A stretch of DNA of 64,000 bases from Hyposmocoma kahamanoa (lineage: Eukaryota; Arthropoda; Insecta; Lepidoptera; Cosmopterigidae): positions 5,786,455 through 5,850,454 of the forward strand of contig NW_020653337.1 of the NCBI RefSeq assembly GCF_003589595.1, in the 5' to 3' direction. Position numbers and translations under genes: made by a program. The notes below the pieces were generated by a model. It was not told the DNA's origin and searched no databases. It was given only the letters and a program-made list of their open reading frames with translations. Of the stretch, positions 31,513 to 42,937 are shown in pieces (the first letter of the stretch is position 1; the number at the start of each line of letters is the position of its first letter).

Positions 31513-32214
31513 ATATTTCTGACTAATTTTAGTTTTGTATCATAAACGCAGCCCAATACAATATAAACTTACTTTATTGCGCGCACACAAAGACATAAAT
31601 AAAAATCTATCAACTCGAAGTGCAAGTAGGCATAAATGCCAGCTTTATTGGCAATCTATTTCAGATATTTCATACGCACGCGTGCACGTGTATGAGCACA
31701 CTCATAAACACAGACAGACATTACACGCACAATTTGATTTCTCTTTACACGATACGTACAAGAGTAGTGTGGGCTTTGCTTAACAGTACATGTATGAAGT
31801 TTGTTTAAGTTATGTTATTTTTCTCAAACATGCTCGAAAATTGTTGCATTACTTTCAAAAAAAGAACCCACATAAATTTGTTATTTATGAAGCGCGCAAC
31901 TCCTTACCATAAAAAGTATGTACATCCATTTCTGAGTGCACCTCTAAAGATGTCTTTGTTATTACTTATTTTGCGTTTAATTATGGTACATGAATATAAT
32001 CTGCACCACATACTTAAAAAAAACGGTCTAATAAACGAAAGTACTTAGAAGTCCTTTTTTGTGACTTCTATTTTTTGAATTTTTTATATTTTTTTTACGG
32101 AAATGGGTTCTAGTGAAAAGAGGGAATACAATAACAGACTGTACTCCAACTATTTTAAAACTAGAAGTAATAGTCGCTATGTTTTTACTTTCTCTGCGAG
32201 TATTGTACGGTTTG
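31513..32214. other. Unassigned stretch
   Basis: Only the block near 31808-31870 is recognised, as an inverted copy of 21995-22055. The frame at 31812-32048 has no recognisable domain. Confidence 0.4.
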
Positions 32215-32345
32215 ATAAATACGTAATTTATGGTTAAATAAAATCTTTTTTAACTAAACTCCTTACTAAGCAACTAAACGTTTTTTTTTTAATTAGTCAA
32301 AAACAAAAAAGAATTAGAAATTAAAATGTTAGGTGAGGTTAACGG
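32215..32345 (+). repeat. Repeat block V, second copy
   Basis: TAAACTCCTTACTAAGCAAC and TGTTAGGTGAGGTTAACG match 16300-16415. Confidence 0.6.
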
Positions 32346-33029
32346 CGTTCCATACACACGCTGTATGTCACTGATGTGCAGTGAAGACTATGCACATCAT
32401 TTAGTTGGTTGCCAAACATTCTAGATGGCGGACGCAGTTGCTGCAGTCCTCTTTGAAAATTAATTTACATCGGTGTCTTGCGCACATTTCGCTGTTTGAC
32501 TAATTATGTGAACATAAATTTAATTTGTGTATTGCAATTTGATAATCGCGAAATAGTGTACAAAATTTCATACTATCCATCTCGTTTTGCAAGCGTGTAA
32601 TGACGTGTGTTAAAACAAGACAAAACATGAATCATAGATAAATAAGCAACAGTATTCTGACTACACAATAACAGAGTATGTATAATACTATTATAACAAT
32701 TACTCAGGTTACCTACATATATAAATAAAAATATACAAAAAGAATAGACTGCATGATTTATAGATCTTTGCCTTTCCGCAAGATAAAATACATAACATCA
32801 ATATTTTCTATAAGTCGACCTTAGAATAATAACGCATAGAATGATAGTTTCATATCAAACGAACTGTCACAAGTGAGGCAAAAACCAAATTCATGTAGGC
32901 GTAAGCAACTTGTAACTACGCTCGTTGGCACGCACACAAATATACAAATAATGATGCCATGGAATAACATTTCTCTCAAAAGTGGGGAAATTGTATCTTG
33001 CTTAACTCATCATTAAGTTAAAGGTGCCT
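32346..33029. other. Unassigned stretch
   Basis: AT-rich, nothing recognised. Confidence 0.4.
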
Positions 33030-33145
33030 ACAGATTTGCCCGACATTGTCGATCAGGTGCCTACAGATGTGCTCGATTTTGTCGATCGTTACTGTCGATC
33101 GACAATGTCGATCAGGTGCCTACAGATATGCTCGGTTTTGTCGAT
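33030..33145 (+). repeat. Short tandem repeat with GTCGATCGAC palindromes
   Basis: AGGTGCCTACAGATxTGCYC followed by GACATTGTCGATC or GATTTTGTCGATC occurs three times. The middle unit contains the palindromic ACTGTCGATCGACAATGTCG. Confidence 0.8.
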
Positions 33146-33487
33146 GAAAAACGAATATAGCACTTATTTTTTGTAAATCCAATGTGCTATATGGGTATCC
33201 TTTTCGAGGTATTTGGGGATGCTCATTACGAATATGGCACTCATTTCTAAATCCAAGATGGCGGACACGAGTTTTCAAATAAATGCAATATGGGTATCAT
33301 TTTCGAGGTACTTGGGGATGCTCAATGTGAATATGGCACTATTTTTTTAAATCCAAGATGGCGGGCGCGATTTTTCAAATAATGGCAAGTTGGGTATCGT
33401 TTTCGAGGTATTTGGGGGTGCTCATTACGAATATTGCTTTTGTTTGAACTGTCGTGTTTGCCATCTTGGATTTAGAAATGAGTGCCA
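33146..33487 (+). repeat. ~100 bp tandem repeat with CCAAGATGGCGG core
   Basis: TGGGTATCNTTTTCGAGGTA recurs at about 33192, 33291 and 33391. AAATCCAAGATGGCGG occurs in the first two full units. At 33455-33487 the same core appears inverted (GCCATCTTGGATTTAGAAAT) right at the gap edge, so the array probably continues, partly inverted, into the gap. Confidence 0.85.
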
Positions 33488-33887
33488 NNNNNNNNNNNNN
33501 NNNNNNNNNNNNNNNNNNNNNNNNNNNNNNNNNNNNNNNNNNNNNNNNNNNNNNNNNNNNNNNNNNNNNNNNNNNNNNNNNNNNNNNNNNNNNNNNNNNN
33601 NNNNNNNNNNNNNNNNNNNNNNNNNNNNNNNNNNNNNNNNNNNNNNNNNNNNNNNNNNNNNNNNNNNNNNNNNNNNNNNNNNNNNNNNNNNNNNNNNNNN
33701 NNNNNNNNNNNNNNNNNNNNNNNNNNNNNNNNNNNNNNNNNNNNNNNNNNNNNNNNNNNNNNNNNNNNNNNNNNNNNNNNNNNNNNNNNNNNNNNNNNNN
33801 NNNNNNNNNNNNNNNNNNNNNNNNNNNNNNNNNNNNNNNNNNNNNNNNNNNNNNNNNNNNNNNNNNNNNNNNNNNNNNNNNNNNNNN
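33488..33887. other. Assembly gap (400 N)
   Basis: A run of exactly 400 N bordering the tandem array. Confidence 0.98.
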
Positions 33888-34000
33888 AGGTTGTAGAAGT
33901 TGGGATATCGCTGGTCAAGTTGTATATACAGGAAATTACGTAGAAAAATAAACCATAATAAAAAAAATGTTTGTTTCTTCTCAAAGTCACGTACCGTATC
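33888..34000 (+). repeat. Repeat block U, second copy
   Basis: GGGATATCGCTGGTCAAG, AAATTACGTAGAAAAATAAA and CTTCTCAAAGTCACGTACCG match 16664-16775. Confidence 0.65.
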
Positions 34001-35057
34001 TTTTAATATTTATGTATTTAATTGCATCGTAGATAGCACAGAGTAATGTACCTCGTATAAACATGAACCCTGTTAGGGTGTTGCAATATATGTATAAGTA
34101 AACATTGACTTATCTAATCTTAAAAAATAAAAATACAATGGGCCGTAATAATCGACACTTATATCAATTTTCAATAAATGGTCGACACGACCATCAAAAA
34201 CATTGTACATCCAAAAAACTTACATACTTTTAAGTCGATTGAGATCGGGCAACTGATAGAAATCCGACGACAGTCCAAAATTCGAAGACTGCCTAAAGAT
34301 AGAAAATAGTTACACTGTATACATTGACCTACTGGAGATATACATTTACTAAACTGTTTAACCAATATATAAACCTAAACAATATAAATTGTTCATTTTT
34401 TTATGTTCACCAAATCTACCACATGATTGCAATAAATGCCTTATAGTTACACTTACATTTACACTTTATTACATTTGCATTTACATGTATTTACACTTAC
34501 ACCTGTACTTACAAATTTAGATTTAAATTTCTAAATTTACTTTTGAGTAACCTTATCGCAATTTTTAAAATGAATTAGCTTTTCGACTTTGAAGTCGCTT
34601 CTGATCTGTTGTAATGGAGAGAAAGAGATAAATACCATTATTCTCCGGACGTTGTTTAAGTAAAACTAACCTTTATTAGCCCCAAATAACTTCTCATTAA
34701 ATCTGTAATAGCAAAAACCGATCAACCGTTTACAATAGCCGTTGATAAATGAAGAAACTCCCGTAAATTCTCATCAATTTCCATTAGCCGCAGTAAGTTT
34801 TGAAAGGGTCGCGTGGTAGCTATGTTTTTACATCACTACTGACCATAGACGAACCAATGTAATGGTTTCTCTCTGCTACTCACCGAGGAAACTATGACAA
34901 TCTGTAATATTGTTTTCTCAGTAATAGAACTATAAATTTAATTTTTTTGCTTACAAATATTTTTAATAGACCTTAACTTTTCTTCTAGAACGTTTTCTAA
35001 AATTCAAACAATACTTACGGTAGCCAGTTGATTCCAGTAATAAGGATATGACATTTT
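34001..35057. other. Unassigned stretch
   Basis: 34437-34530 is a loose repeat of TTACACT/TTACATT units. The rest shows nothing. Confidence 0.45.
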
Positions 35058-35182
35058 TAACAGCATCATCATCATCCACATCCTGATATAATTTGCTCCT
35101 AGGTATAGGCCTCCCGAAGTTTGTGCCATCCACCATGGTCCTGTGCTATCCAATGACATCCGGCGACGCATACGATGTCCTT
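35058..35182 (-). pseudogene. RTE-like LINE C-terminus
   Basis: Minus strand: VAGCHWIAQDHGGWHKLREAYT, degenerate from the usual ending of RTE proteins, then the ATGATGATGATG tail (plus CATCATCATCATCC at 35063). Confidence 0.75.
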
Positions 35183-35234
35183 TTGTGGCAGTAGAGCTCC
35201 TTGTGAAAGAGTTCGTCCAGGGTAGTACTGCCGT
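35183..35234 (+). mobile_element. Rep-A 5' end fragment
   Basis: GGCAGTAGAGCTCCTTGTGA to GGGTAGTACTGCC, about 50 bp, joining two RTE pieces. Confidence 0.7.
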
Positions 35235-35254
35235 ATATGGACGGTCACGCAGGA

Positions 35255-35440
35255 GACTGTATACAGGTTGAGAATTGCACAGAGGGCATGAAGCGTGCCA
35301 TACTCGGCATCAGCCTTGTAGACCGAGTTCCGAACGATCATGGAACTCCAATGGAGTTGGGCGGGACTCATAACGAGGCGAGGCGATGACAGCTGGAGCA
35401 AGACGTAGACTGATTGGTGGCCGAGGATAGACAAAAAAAG
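35255..35440 (+). pseudogene. RTE-like LINE fragment, opposite strand
   Basis: Two frames give LRIAQRA then MKRAILGISLVDRVPNDH and MELQWSWAGLITRRGDDSWS, a degenerate copy of the RTE region before the C-terminus. It lies head to head with 35058-35182. Confidence 0.75.
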
Positions 35441-35487
35441 TCAGGCGCCCAGTTGCAAGATGGACGACGACATAGTTTATTTTTTAT

Positions 35488-35752
35488 TTTTTATTATACT
35501 AAGTACGGGACGAACAAGTCATGCGCCTGGTGGTAAGTGGGAGTCCATAACGTTGCAGTGTCGCTCAAAGGGCGCCCGTCACCCCGAGACATATGTTGAA
35601 AAGTCTCACGTGCCTGTAATTTCACCAGCACCCTTACTCTTCTAAGCCGGAACAACCGGATTGCAGCAATGTTTACATTACTGCTTGGCAGCAGAAATAG
35701 GTAATAATGGCGGCGTTAGTTCCCCGGGTAAACTCTTTCACAAGGAGCTCTA
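35488..35752 (-). mobile_element. Rep-A copy
   Basis: Antisense Rep-A from TATTATACTAAGTACGGGAC to AGGAGCTCTACAG, with a deletion after GTGTCGCTCAAAG. Confidence 0.74.
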
Positions 35753-36041
35753 CAGTTTCTTCAGAACTGCCTGAACCAAAGGAGTTGTTCTCGAAAATAA
35801 TTTTGGTTAAAATGTCCAAATAACTGTATGGCGTAGTTTTTTGTTTAGACTAGTAACTATGTGATCCGAAATTATTCCGGGATGTGGGAGATAGGTCGCC
35901 AGCTCCGTACGTCTGTCAACTGTATTCTTTGCTTGCTCTCGTCATGCCGGTAGTATCCCACTTGTTATATAAAACGTGTAGAGAGTTGAAAATCACGTAT
36001 GAAAATCATAACAACGTAGTCTGGGATTATTATTTAAGACA
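35753..36041. other. Unassigned stretch
   Basis: Nothing supported. Confidence 0.35.
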
Positions 36042-36043
36042 TA

Positions 36044-36525
36044 CAGGGCGTCTCACAACTATGCCACACAGAGGGAAAGTACTTTAAATACCATAAATAG
36101 AAAATTTTACTAAAGTCTTCATTTTGATTTAAAATATACAGCGAACTGCATTCAAAGATTTTTAAGTAAACGCCTGTCTGAACTCATGTTGACCATTTGA
36201 TAACTTAAATTAATTGTAAGTTGTAGTTAACTGCGTTGAAATGTTACTAATTATTTTGATTAAATTTTAAATTTCATGATCTTCCTTTTATTTAAGGTGC
36301 TATGTTATTTAGAAGAAAATAATCGTTATAATTGAGGTTTTCGATCAGTTTTGCAAAAATACAGGTGCTTGTTTTTCATATTTAACGGTTTCGATTCCCG
36401 GTTCAGACAGGCAATTATTTAAAAATCTTTGAATGCAGTTCGAATTCTTTTAAAAATGGAAATGATGTCTTCTTTCGGTAAATTTTCCATCTATGGTATT
36501 TAAGAAACTTTTATGAGACACCCTG
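36044..36525. mobile_element. Tc1/mariner-type MITE, TA target site
   Basis: Inverted ends of about 150 bp start CAGGGCGTCTCACAA and, on the other side, CAGGGTGTCTCATAA. TA flanks at 36042-36043 and 36526-36527. Inner arm blocks TAAATACCATAAATAGAAAA and GAACTGCATTCAAAGATTTT are shared by both arms. No transposase frame. Confidence 0.8.
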
Positions 36526-37055
36526 TATATTTTAGGAAAGCTTCAGTTCTTTTTCAGCTTCTTCAACGCTCTAAAATATAAATTTTGAATTTTTAAATGA
36601 GAGAGAAGTTATTCCGACCGGCCGGTATCACAGACTCAAATTCAAGAACCGGTGAACAATACGTTACCTGACTGATAAGGTCACTGCGCAGGCGTGCTTA
36701 CACAGGTTACAGTGCCCTTCTCGTATACCCTAAGAGTCAGCAGTCACTACAAACAAAACTTACGTAGAAATGTACGGGAATGTCTCCATTGACAAATATA
36801 TTAATTTAAAAAATCATGACTTTTATTTACGTTCCCCTTATATGTATATACTATATTACAATGGTTAGCGTGTTTTCCCCATTGAATTTAATTAAAACAT
36901 TTCTAAACGCCAACATCGTCACCATACTTTAAATTCTGTCTTTATCCTATTGTCCAAAACGGGATTCTTCCATAAAAATTACTTTCTCAGCACGTGATTA
37001 AGTTGCGTGGTCTAATTTATAAGCTAATGAAGAAAATTTAAAGCAACAAAACCAT
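36526..37055. other. Unassigned AT-rich stretch
   Basis: Nothing recognised. Confidence 0.4.
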
Positions 37056-37800
37056 TCACGATAATAGTAAAAAGTGAGCTGTTAGTTTTCAAGGCGGGCA
37101 CGAAAACGTATAACACTGTTCCACCTATTACACTAGATGATGCTCCTCTCAAGCAAGTGAAGCAGTTTAAATACCTAGGTCACTGGGTGACTGATGCGCT
37201 CACAGATAACTTAGAGCTGGATAGGGAGCGCAGGGCATTGACGGTAAGGTGCAATATGTTGGCTCGCAGGTTTGCACGGTGTACGAATGAGGTCAAATTA
37301 ACTCTTTTTAAGGCCTACTGCCAGACACTGTATACCTGCGGCCTGTGGGTAAATTATACGCAGAAATCCTTCAATGCCCTGAAGGTCCAGTATAATAACA
37401 CCTTCAGAATGCTGTTGCGGCTGCCCCCGTTCTGCAGTGCATTCTGTAGTGAAGTGTAATGTTTGCGGAGGCGCCTACCGACGGTTTTGACGCAGTTGTG
37501 CGGAAACGCATTTCGTCGACCATGAGCAGAATGCGTGGCAGCGGTAACAGCCTTCTGAACACCATATCGGAGGATGTAGCGTGTCCGATATTGTGCCATT
37601 GGACCAGAATTCATGTCACCAAGAAGGGCTGGTGGCATGAATTCTAATTACGCATACCTATTATTAATTTCTATTATTTATTTTTAAGTGTTTCTATTTC
37701 AATTATTTTATTAAGTGTAACTTCCTAACATAGTCCTAAGTTTTTGAATGTTACTAACAAAGTGGATCAATGATCTTAAATAAATTATTATTATTATAAT
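37056..37800 (+). pseudogene. LINE reverse transcriptase C-terminal part
   Basis: The frame from about 37079 reads ELLVFKAG, VKQFKYLGHWVTDALTDN, RRALTVRCNMLARRFARC, VKLTLFKAYCQTLYTCGLWV and FNALKVQYNNTFRMLLRLP, then breaks at a stop at 37457-37459. A second frame, 37459-37647, continues FAEAPTDGFDAVVRKRI, so one frameshift separates them. The catalytic YxDD is upstream and missing. The 3' UTR ends in a TTATTATTATAAT tail near 37790. Clade uncertain (RTE or jockey side). Confidence 0.85.
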
Positions 37801-37888
37801 ATTTGAGCATTTTATTGGTATACTCTACCGTGTCCAACGAGTACAATGAAATATCTAACACAGAATTTTCAGAAAAGGCTGCAATAAC

Positions 37889-38010
37889 TACATTACATGG
37901 AACTTGTCAACTTATGTCTCAGGGCGCAGTGGCAGTGGCTCTCAAAATTTTGTGACTTAAAGGTTTGAGTGGCACTGCAAATGTTATGGGCAGACGAGTC
38001 GCTTATTTAA
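37889..38010 (+). mobile_element. Rep-A copy, 3' half
   Basis: Sense Rep-A from TGGAACTTGTCAACTTATGT to CGAGTCGCTTATTTAAAAAA. It lies tail to tail with the next copy, which is antisense. Confidence 0.72.
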
Positions 38011-38054
38011 AAAAAAACTTAAATATTGTAATACTGACAAGTGGACATAAGTTT

Positions 38055-38358
38055 CTTTTTTTATAATATCAAGTGACGGGACGAACATGTCGTGCGCCTG
38101 ATGGTAAGCTACACGCCTGTCTATGACAGTTGCAGTGCCACTCAGAGCTTTAAATCGCAAGGATCTGAGGGGCACTGCCACTGTGCCTGTCACCCTGAGA
38201 CGTAAGTTGACAAGTCCCATGTGCCTGTAATTTCACCAGCACCCTTACTCTTCTAAGCCGGTACACAGTAATGCTAACATTACTGCTTGGCGGCAGAAAT
38301 ACGTAATGTGGCAATAGTTCGCTGGACGAACTTTTCAAAAGGAGCTCTACTGCTACTA
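38055..38358 (-). mobile_element. Rep-A copy, full length and least decayed
   Basis: Antisense Rep-A from TTTTTATAATATCAAGTGAC through GTGCGCCTGATGGTAAGCTA, TTTAAATCGCAAGGATCTGA and GTTGACAAGTCCCATGTGCC to GAGCTCTACTGCTACTAAA. Useful as the local reference. Confidence 0.8.
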
Positions 38359-39061
38359 AAAAAAACTAAAGTTGTCTTGAATGAAGTTGTTACTACTACA
38401 ATCTTTGTATGAATAATATTTAAGTTATAACAAAAGTCGTGGAATTATTTCACAAAAAAATCGTGAAATTAAAAAAAAAAACAAGAATAAATTATTACTA
38501 GTATTTGGTATTTATTTCTCAGCTCTTTGGATGGTTTTATGCATCGAAATCAAGTAAATGGTGTGTATCTACGTTGAGCGAATATTAATATAATATCGGA
38601 GTTAAGGCCGGAAAGGGAGACGTTGAGGAAAACACCCTCTTCGCTGATTTAGCCAGGAATTGCTTGATAATTGGCTTATTCACTCTTCGTTATCAATTCG
38701 TTCAGCCGGCGGTGAAATAATAACGGCAATGGAATACAATTAGTTGTTTTATCCACTTTTCACTGTTATTAGTTCGGTAGTACAAAAGATGGATCAGGTT
38801 AAAGCGGATTCTGAATATCTCGCGGCAAGTTCACAGACAGAGGCAGCGTCACATCTTTCCAAGCAACTTACACAAATAGTCCTTCTTGTCAATGCACGCT
38901 CTTGTATAAGCCTTGAACGTTAACTTCACTTCTTATTTTCTTATGGCAACCCCGTAAATGACCATCATGTCATCGGATTAAGTCAGATAACTGATTTAAC
39001 TAAACAGATTCAAACTACACCAGCACCTCCTCTCTGTGACCTTTTTTTATAGAAAAATAAG
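38359..39061. other. Unassigned stretch
   Basis: No gene recognised; AT-rich at the left, more balanced at 38600-38960. Confidence 0.4.
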
Positions 39062-39305
39062 TGCACATTTGACCTCCGTCTCACTTGATGGAAAGTGACA
39101 ATGAGGTCGACGATGTAGCATGGATACCTAAATAATGTCCATTTACTCTCGCCTTGAAAAGGTCCAAGTTATAGCATTCAGTAAATAAGTCCGCAGGCAG
39201 GGAATTTCACATAATAAGTAGGTATGGAAGAGAAACGCTTCGAACAAGTCCTGGGAATATTCACAACGTAAGTATGGAATCCCAGCCCACATTTAGTCAC
39301 GTAAA
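39062..39305 (-). pseudogene. CR1-like LINE C-terminus and 3' UTR
   Basis: The 3' UTR blocks GTGACAATGAGGTCGACGAT and TCTCGCCTTGAAAAGGTCCA match 52081-52200. The minus-strand peptide WTFSRRE is shared. Heavily broken. Confidence 0.72.
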
Positions 39306-39574
39306 CAATACACCGAATTCTGTTTCATACATTCCGTTTGAAGTGATACCTGGTTCGACGTATATAATAATTTATCACTTTAATTACAGTTAACTATGGC
39401 GATAAATTATTATATATGTCGAATATACATCAAACTCTTCCCTATCAGGGAATTCTCTTCCCTATTATGGAACAGGAATAGTAGGAGTTTACTCATAGGA
39501 GTATCAGAGGAAGTTAACCAGAACGCACACTTTGAGTGGACGTACTGTGTACGATATTTCTGTTGTTTAGGACC

Positions 39575-39775
39575 TGACCGATTATCCGATTGCTTTTTCG
39601 TTCCGATTTCGAGACTATACAAATCTAGAAAACACGGAACCACTTCGGATATCGCTTATACCCTAAGTCCGATACGAATCCGAGAAAATACTAATATCGC
39701 TTGTACACCTAGAGATAAAATGACCTCTATGACATTTTGGATTTTGGTTTTTAGAAAAGCGTAACTCGTTTCTCG
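39575..39775 (+). repeat. Rep-B copy
   Basis: CGATTTCGAGACTATACAAA, CCACTTCGGATATCGCTTAT and CGAGAAAATACTAATATCGC match the 19657 copy. Confidence 0.65.
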
Positions 39776-39785
39776 CACTCGTACC

Positions 39786-39950
39786 TCGGGAGACGTAAGT
39801 AAGTAAGTCCAGCGGAACACTACCCAGAACAACCACAATGGAATCAATTTTAGAAAAATCATCACCCATATTGCACCTATCACGAACTTAACCCAAGACC
39901 TTTTCATCTAGCGTCCATAAAGCAAACCGTTGGGCTAGCGAGATCATCGA
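39786..39950 (-). mobile_element. tRNA-derived SINE, family 3, decayed
   Basis: CCGTTGGGCTAGCGAG and CCAAGACCTTTTCATCTAGC match the head of 42325-42462. The B-box is degenerate. Confidence 0.55.
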
Positions 39951-40142
39951 TGAAAGTGCCTGTATCATCACATCATAACATTGTGACACCTGCATCTCGC
40001 TCTCTTCGAGATGACGCAAACGTCTTTGAGAAGATCTGTATACAACAATGGGAATTTATGATGAAGAAGAAAATGGAGTCAAACTGTATTACTGCGACAT
40101 TTAATATTATGCTGACGTCGTCATCTTCACGCGTCTTTTACT

Positions 40143-40362
40143 TTGACAGTTGCAATGCCACTCAGAGCTTTAAATCACAAAGACCTGAGGGGCACTGCCA
40201 CCGCGACCGTCACCCTGAGACATAAGTTGACAAGTCACATGTGCCTGTAATTTAACCAGCACCCTTACCCTTCAAAACTGGAACACAACATTGAGCATGG
40301 AAATAGCTAAGGTGCCAGCACTTCCATGGACGAACCCGTTCACAAAGAGCTCTAGTGCTACT
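40143..40362 (-). mobile_element. Rep-A copy, 3' end missing
   Basis: Antisense Rep-A from TGACAGTTGCAATGCCACTC to AGAGCTCTAGTGCTACTAAG. Confidence 0.74.
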
Positions 40363-40862
40363 AAGAACAACTTAACAACTAACATTGAAAATAAAACAAT
40401 ATAATTGTCTTCGCAATCTATGCCTATAGGCGGCGGTAACCACTTCCTATCAGGTTCTCACCGATTGATTCTTGATCGATTTGAGTACCTGAAAAAACAA
40501 CTTTTTTTAAATGTTGGTTCGAGTCGCCTCTTTCTTGAGACACAAACAAAACTTTGTCACAAAATACCTGCGAGAAAATTCCCCTAGGCCTGCGAATGAC
40601 AACGTGAAGAAGGTAATTATAATAAATCGCGAAAATATTCCTTCGGATACCCCACGAACTTGGCTCCGTCGCTGCTTACATTAGAATAAAAAATTAATGC
40701 TTCCCTATATATTTTTGGGCTGTAGAAAAAAATCTATGGCGTCATTTATAGTTTTGCTGATGCTATTCTCAGGATTTTTATATTTTTCTAATACCATACC
40801 TTAAATAAAATAAATATCACAATTTAAGCGATATTAGTTTCCGTAACGAACGTTACGGTACA
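40363..40862. other. Unassigned stretch
   Basis: Nothing supported before the tandem array. Confidence 0.4.
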
Positions 40863-41352
40863 AACATTAGTTTAGTAACAGGGAAGTAAAATCCTGCAGT
40901 TAGAATTAATAAAGAAATAAAAACGTAGTTATAAAAGCAAACATTTTGCTACGAGAAATTAAGAACATTAATCTAACAACAGTCATAAAATCTTGCAGTT
41001 AGAATTTATAAAAAAAAAATATAAAAACTTAGTAATAAAAGCGAAACATTTTGCTATCACAAGAAATTAAGAACATTAGTCTAACAACAGTCATAATATC
41101 CCGCAGTCCGAATTACTAAAAAAAAAAGTATAAAAACGCAATAATAAAATCGAAACATTTTGCTATCACGAGAAATTAAGAACATTAGTCTAACAACAGT
41201 CATAAAATCTTGCAGTTACAATTTATAAAATAAATATAAAAACTTAGTAATACAAGCGAAACATTTTGTTATCACGAGAAATTAAAAACATTAGTCTAAC
41301 AACAAGCATCTAAAATGCTGCGGTTAGAATTCATAAAAAAAAGTATAAAAAC
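40863..41352 (+). repeat. Tandem array, 100-109 bp unit, about 4.6 copies
   Basis: Units start AACATTAGTCTAACAACAGT at about 40863, 40963, 41072, 41181 and 41286. Each holds AAATCTTGCAGTTAGAATTT, a poly-A patch, AAGCGAAACATTTTGCTATC and ACGAGAAATTAAG. Confidence 0.92.
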
Positions 41353-41490
41353 AGGGAACCACTTCGGATGTCGCTTGTGCACTAAGTCCGATTCGGATCC
41401 GAGAAAATACGAATATCGCTTGTACACCAGATAAAATGAACCCTCTGACATTTCGGACCGTCACTCATTCATACGATTTCGAAATGCATC
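41353..41490 (+). repeat. Rep-B copy, fused to the tandem array
   Basis: CCACTTCGGATGTCGCTTGT, CGAGAAAATACGAATATCGC and GACATTTCGGACCGTC match 19657-19865. The array's last unit runs straight into it. Confidence 0.65.
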
Positions 41491-41868
41491 TAAACTAGCT
41501 TTGTTAATTATTGGCAACTATGACGATACCATCTCTAGTCGTTAAGATTGATTCCAATGATCTATTAGGATTTAATAGTGATCTAAATCTCAAATGATTA
41601 TTAATCAGACTAAGAGTAATAATGTAATAAGGCCATATCTGCAAAACGGCAACTTTTCAGTAGAGAGATTTAAATACTCGATAACTTTTTTACGCTTGAA
41701 TTGGAAATTTATAAAATTTATTTATTTATTTATTTATTAGCAACACTAACATTATATTCACAACACATTTTTATCTTATTGGACTTGGGTGTTCTGAATT
41801 GTAAACACAACAATTACAAGTGTCGACGGCAATCTCAAAACAACAAACTATATTACAAATTACGACAA
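41491..41868. other. Unassigned stretch
   Basis: Nothing beyond TTTATTTATTTATTTAT near 41718. Confidence 0.4.
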
Positions 41869-42152
41869 ATGCGCACGCGCTCCATTTTTACGTCGATAAA
41901 AATATTATGCAGAATTGTCAAAATGTTTTAAAATTAGATATGATCATGCGGCTATATAAGGCACGGCGACATTATTTTGCAGCCATTGGTCGCGGCACTC
42001 GTAAAGCGATAAAAATATGACGTCACGGTTCTCGCCATGTCAGGTATTGTGATAAAATTTTTAAATTCCGTTTATCACTTAAATTTGACAGCTGAATGTG
42101 GATATAATAACTTTACCGCGGCGATATATGCTACGGGGTCGCTATGTTCGTA
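41869..42152 (+). repeat. 280 bp direct repeat, copy 1
   Basis: GCAGAATTGTCAAAATGTTT, AAAATATGACGTCACGGTTC, TCGCCATGT and GAATGTGGATATAATAACTT are shared in the same order and strand with 43785-44065. Non-coding. Confidence 0.75.
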
Positions 42153-42324
42153 TAAAGCTCTAAATGCTGTTTGCAAAACCGCGCTATTTAAAATGCTAAA
42201 ATTATAGCAGCTTTATTTCTTTTAAAGTATAATTGTTATTGTTATTTTTTAATTTAACATCATAATTTGAGCTGTATATATCATATCAACCATCTCTAGT
42301 TCAAGCTAGAAAATTCCCTGTACT

Positions 42325-42462
42325 ATGGCACCATATATATACCCGGAACACCCAAACCGAAACCAATTTAGAAAAGTACATTTGTCAAATAGGTCATTCC
42401 GGAAATCGATCCCAGGACCTTCTCATCTAAAACCCGTTGGGCCATCGAGGTTGTCGAATTAT
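42325..42462 (-). mobile_element. tRNA-derived SINE, family 3
   Basis: On the minus strand TGGCCCAACGGGTTTTAG is the A-box region and GGATCGATTTCC the B-box region. A GACCTATTTGACAAATG body follows. Related copies at 39786-39950 and 58365-58475. Confidence 0.65.
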
Positions 42463-42640
42463 TCATATTATTCATACGGACCTACAAATTCCTTCTCTGT
42501 GTTAAAACGAACGATTTCTCTTTGGTTTTATGAATTTATAAATCGTACCCTTGATTTAAAAAAGGCAGAAGCTATCATAAATGTCAAAAGTTTATTTTTA
42601 ATGAAAATCATATATAATCATAAGTATTTTATTAAATAGA

Positions 42641-42937
42641 ACCGACTTCAAAATGTTGCTTATCGAATTTTTAATTGGAATTACATCTATTTGCCAAGTT
42701 TTATTGAAATCGCTTAACGGAAAATGCGCGATACCAAATTCATCCCCTAGTTTGCAACTCTTAGAGGTGGAATATTTTCTTCAAATTTAAGTGAGACTAA
42801 TACTACTACCCTCTTTCCAACAAAAAAAATAATGATCAAAATCGGTTCACAAATGTCGGAGTAATCGCGTAAAATACACACAAAACAAAAAAGTAGTCGA
42901 CTTAAGAACTCCTCTTTTTTCGAAATCGGTTAAAAAT
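42641..42937 (-). mobile_element. Family D short element, full length
   Basis: Ends ACCGACTTCAAAATG and TTTCGAAATCGGTTAAAAA. Interior TTTGCCAAGTTTTATTGAAA, CTTCAAATTTAAGTGAGACT. Confidence 0.75.

Noticed and set aside
33390..33990. Reading frames of about 150-170 codons across the second gap
   Set aside because: They consist almost entirely of N with a few repeat-derived codons at each end.
40863..41352. CRISPR-like array
   Set aside because: The units are 100-109 bp, similar along their whole length, with no short constant repeat and unique spacer. The DNA is eukaryotic.
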